Source: Chloroflexota bacterium
GTDB lineage: Bacteria > Chloroflexota > Dehalococcoidia > SHYM01
NCBI GenBank assembly: GCA_016199375.1
Contig: JACQGV010000172.1
Location: 1 to 6,793, forward strand
DNA: 6,793 nt
Direction: 5' to 3'
Shown: in pieces, positions 4,649 through 6,793 of the stretch
Layout of the letters: every line of letters starts with the position of its first letter
Position numbering within the stretch: the stretch's first letter is position 1
Position numbers and translations under genes: made by a program
The notes under the pieces: model-generated
The model's input: the letters and a program-made list of their open reading frames with translations, nothing else
Told to the model about the DNA's origin: nothing
The model's database searches: none

Positions 4649-6784
4649 TCAGCGCCGCAGGGACACCAGGGCCTGCTCGAAATGTTGGGCGCTGATCCTG
4701 ACCGCGGGCGGCCCGGCGGGCGCCGGCGGCTGTTGTAGGTGCTCCCGGACCGCTGCCAGCGCAGCCCGGTTACAGAGGGCCGCCAGGTCAGCGCCCACCA
4801 GTCCCGGCGTGGCGCCGGCCAGCTTCGCCAGGTCCACATCCGCCGCCAGGGGCTTCCCCTGGCAGTGGATCTGCAGGATCGCCAGCCGTCCGGCCTCGTC
4901 GGGGGCAGGAAGCTCCAGGTGCAGGTCGAAGCGGCCGGGGCGGAGCAAGGCCGGGTCCAGCATGTCGGGCCGGTTGGTGGCCGCCAGCACCAGCACGCTC
5001 CTGAGCTCCTCGATGCCGTCCAGCTCGGTGAGGAACTGGCTGACGACCCGCTCGGTCGCCTGGGAATCGCCGCCCAGGCCGCGGCGCGGCGTCAGGGCGT
5101 CTAGCTCGTCGAAAAAGATGATGCAGGGGCTGGCCTGCCTGGCCTTCTTGAACACCTCGCGGATGGCGCGCTCGGACTCTCCCACCCACTTGGACATGAG
5201 CGCCGGGCCCTTCACGGAGATGAAGTTGACGCCGCTCTCGCTGGCCACGGCCTTCGCCAGGAGGGTCTTCCCCGTGCCGGGAGGGCCGCTGAGCAGGATG
5301 CCCTTGGGCGGGACCACCCCGACCTGGCCGAACACATCCGAGTGTTTCAAGGGCCATTCCACCGCCTCGGCCAGCGCTGCCTTGGCCTCTCCCAGGCCGC
5401 CCACCTCATTCCAACGGACTCTCGGTATCTCGGTGAAGAACTCCCGGATGGCGGAGGGCTCCACCTCCCGTAGGGCGGCGCGAAAATCGTCCATCCCCAC
5501 CACCAGCTCCTCCAGCATCTCGCCGGGGACGGAGCGGGCCTGGGGGTCGAGCCGTGGGAGCAGCCGGCGGAGGGCGTTCATGGCCGCCTCCCGGCAGAGG
5601 GCGGCCAGGTCGGCGCCCACGAAACCGTGGGTAATCTCGGCCAGCCGCTCCAGCGCCACATCGCCCGCCAGGGGCATCCCCCGGGTGTGGACCTGCAGGA
5701 CCTCCTGCCGCCCGTTCTGGTCGGGGGCGCCGATGGCGAGCTCGCGGTCGAAGCGGCCGGGGCGCCGCAGGGCAGGGTCCACTACCTGAGGGAGGTTGGT
5801 GGCGCCGATGACGACGACCTGGCCCCTGGCCTTCAAGCCATCCAGGAGGGCGAGCAGCTGGGCCACCACCCGCCGCTCCACCTGTTGGTCGCCCCGCACC
5901 TCCTCGCGCTTGCTGGCGATGGCGTCAATCTCGTCAATGAAGATGATGGCTGGGGCATGCTGGCTCGCGGTGTCGAAGAGCGCCCGCAGCCGGGCCTCGC
6001 TCTCACCATAGAACTTGGTGATGATCTCAGGGGCGCTGATGGAGGTGAAATAGGCCTGGGTCTCATGGGCGATGGCCCTGGCGATGAGGGTCTTGCCGCA
6101 GCCGGGAGGCCCGTGGAGCAGCACGCCTCGCGGGGGCTCGATCCCGAGCCGTTCGAACAGCTCGGGGTATTTCAAGGGGAGCTCCACCATCTCCCGCAGC
6201 CGCTGGACCTCCTTGTGCAGCCCGCCGATGTCCTCGTAGGTGACTCCCTCCTCGGCCTTGGCCGCCGCCGTTTCGCCCGCGATCCTCAGTACCGTCGCGG
6301 GACCGACCATCACCACCCCCTTGGGGCTGGCCTCCAGGGCGTGGAACTCCGCGTGGCGGTTGCCGAGCAGGGTAGCCCTGACCTTGTCGCCAGGGACGAC
6401 GACCAGCCCCTCTAGCAGCCGTCGCAGGTGCTGCGGGTCCAGGGCCCGCGAGGGAACGCCCGCGGGCGCCACCGGGGCCAGGATCAGGGTGGCCGCGGGT
6501 GCCCAGGACGCCTTGCGTAACCTGACCTCGTCGCCCACGCTGCTGCGGACGTTCTCCCTGAGAATGCCGTCGAGGCGCAGGGCGCCCTGCCCCCTGTCCT
6601 CCACATAGGCTGGCATCACCTTGGCGGCCGCAGCCCTCTTGCCCCCCACTTCGACTATGTCGCCAATGTTCACCCCGAGCGCGGCCATATCCTGGGGGTC
6701 CAGGCGGGCGAGGCCCCGGCCCGCATCCCGGGGCAGCGCCTCCGTCACCCGCAGCCTGAGCGTCTCGTCTATTGCCTCTGGCAT
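4649..6784 (-). CDS. CDC48/VAT-like AAA+ ATPase (double AAA unfoldase)
   Basis: A complete 711-residue ATPase of the CDC48/p97/VAT family, which forms hexamers and pulls folded proteins through a central pore using ATP. An N domain starts with a double-psi barrel (about 10-90, with GRGLARLDPQDMAALGV and LDGILREN) and a second N subdomain to about 170. D1 has Walker A GPPGCGKT (225-232), Walker B IIFIDEID (280-287), sensor N330 and RRPGRFDRE (340-348). D2 has GPPGTGKT (500-507), IIFFDELD (555-562), N604 and LRPGRFD (614-620). Pore loops are KFYGESE (257-263) and KWVGESE (532-538), so both rings carry aromatic residues as in archaeal VAT, unlike eukaryotic p97 D1. Cys229 replaces the usual Thr in the D1 P-loop. 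The C-terminus (VSLRR) lacks a proteasome-docking HbYX motif. The ATG has GGGAGG just upstream at the window edge; the promoter lies outside. Archaeal-like origin by transfer is possible. Confidence 0.96.
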   Translation of the reverse strand: MPEAIDETLRLRVTEALPRDAGRGLARLDPQDMAALGVNIGDIVEVGGKRAAAAKVMPAYVEDRGQGALRLDGILRENVRSSVGDEVRLRKASWAPAATLILAPVAPAGVPSRALDPQHLRRLLEGLVVVPGDKVRATLLGNRHAEFHALEASPKGVVMVGPATVLRIAGETAAAKAEEGVTYEDIGGLHKEVQRLREMVELPLKYPELFERLGIEPPRGVLLHGPPGCGKTLIARAIAHETQAYFTSISAPEIITKFYGESEARLRALFDTASQHAPAIIFIDEIDAIASKREEVRGDQQVERRVVAQLLALLDGLKARGQVVVIGATNLPQVVDPALRRPGRFDRELAIGAPDQNGRQEVLQVHTRGMPLAGDVALERLAEITHGFVGADLAALCREAAMNALRRLLPRLDPQARSVPGEMLEELVVGMDDFRAALREVEPSAIREFFTEIPRVRWNEVGGLGEAKAALAEAVEWPLKHSDVFGQVGVVPPKGILLSGPPGTGKTLLAKAVASESGVNFISVKGPALMSKWVGESERAIREVFKKARQASPCIIFFDELDALTPRRGLGGDSQATERVVSQFLTELDGIEELRSVLVLAATNRPDMLDPALLRPGRFDLHLELPAPDEAGRLAILQIHCQGKPLAADVDLAKLAGATPGLVGADLAALCNRAALAAVREHLQQPPAPAGPPAVRISAQHFEQALVSLRR

Positions 6785-6793
6785 CGCCCTCCC

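Noticed and set aside
4809..6415. Long plus-strand open frames opposite the CDC48-like ATPase gene
   Set aside because: They mirror codon bias of the G+C-rich ATPase gene; their translations are Ser/Arg- or Gly/Leu-rich and carry no motifs.

Overview
The window is strongly G+C-rich (about two thirds by eye), tightly packed bacterial DNA. The gene set suggests Chloroflexota, possibly the Dehalococcoidia/SAR202 side: a FadE-type acyl-CoA dehydrogenase, a tandem-domain universal stress protein, a CDC48/VAT-type double-AAA ATPase in a bacterium, and a palindromic intergenic repeat. That placement is inference from gene content and general family knowledge; there is no rRNA or other marker gene here to prove it.

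Layout. Bases 1-151 hold the last 49 codons of a NarL-type sensor histidine kinase. Bases 152-390 hold a good sigma70-type promoter and a leader made of consecutive short hairpins, in front of an acyl-CoA dehydrogenase gene (391-1575). Bases 1576-1825 hold a 116-bp element with imperfect terminal inverted repeats (1593-1708). After it comes an A+T-rich promoter-like patch with an overlapping dyad (1742-1769), upstream of a two-gene operon: a Nudix protein with a degenerate Nudix box (1826-2266), overlapping by ATGA with a four-helix membrane protein (2263-2760). A strong G+C-rich hairpin terminator (2780-2817) closes the plus-strand block.

The other half is on the minus strand and converges on that terminator. 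Reading leftward from the right edge are a complete CDC48/VAT-like AAA+ ATPase (6784-4649), a conserved but uncharacterised 224-residue protein starting 6 bases after its stop codon (4642-3968), and, after a 119-base gap, a tandem UspA-domain protein (3848-2922).

How the genes may work together. The AAA+ ATPase and the 224-residue protein look like one transcription unit, so the small protein is a candidate partner, adaptor or substrate of the unfoldase. The Nudix/membrane pair is translationally coupled and may be controlled by a DNA-binding regulator through the dyad at its promoter. The acyl-CoA dehydrogenase appears to be transcribed alone from its own promoter. I see no CRISPR array, tRNA, rRNA, transposase or recognisable defence island. 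The least explained parts are the ATPase partner, the operator-like dyad, the 116-bp repeat and the structured leader.
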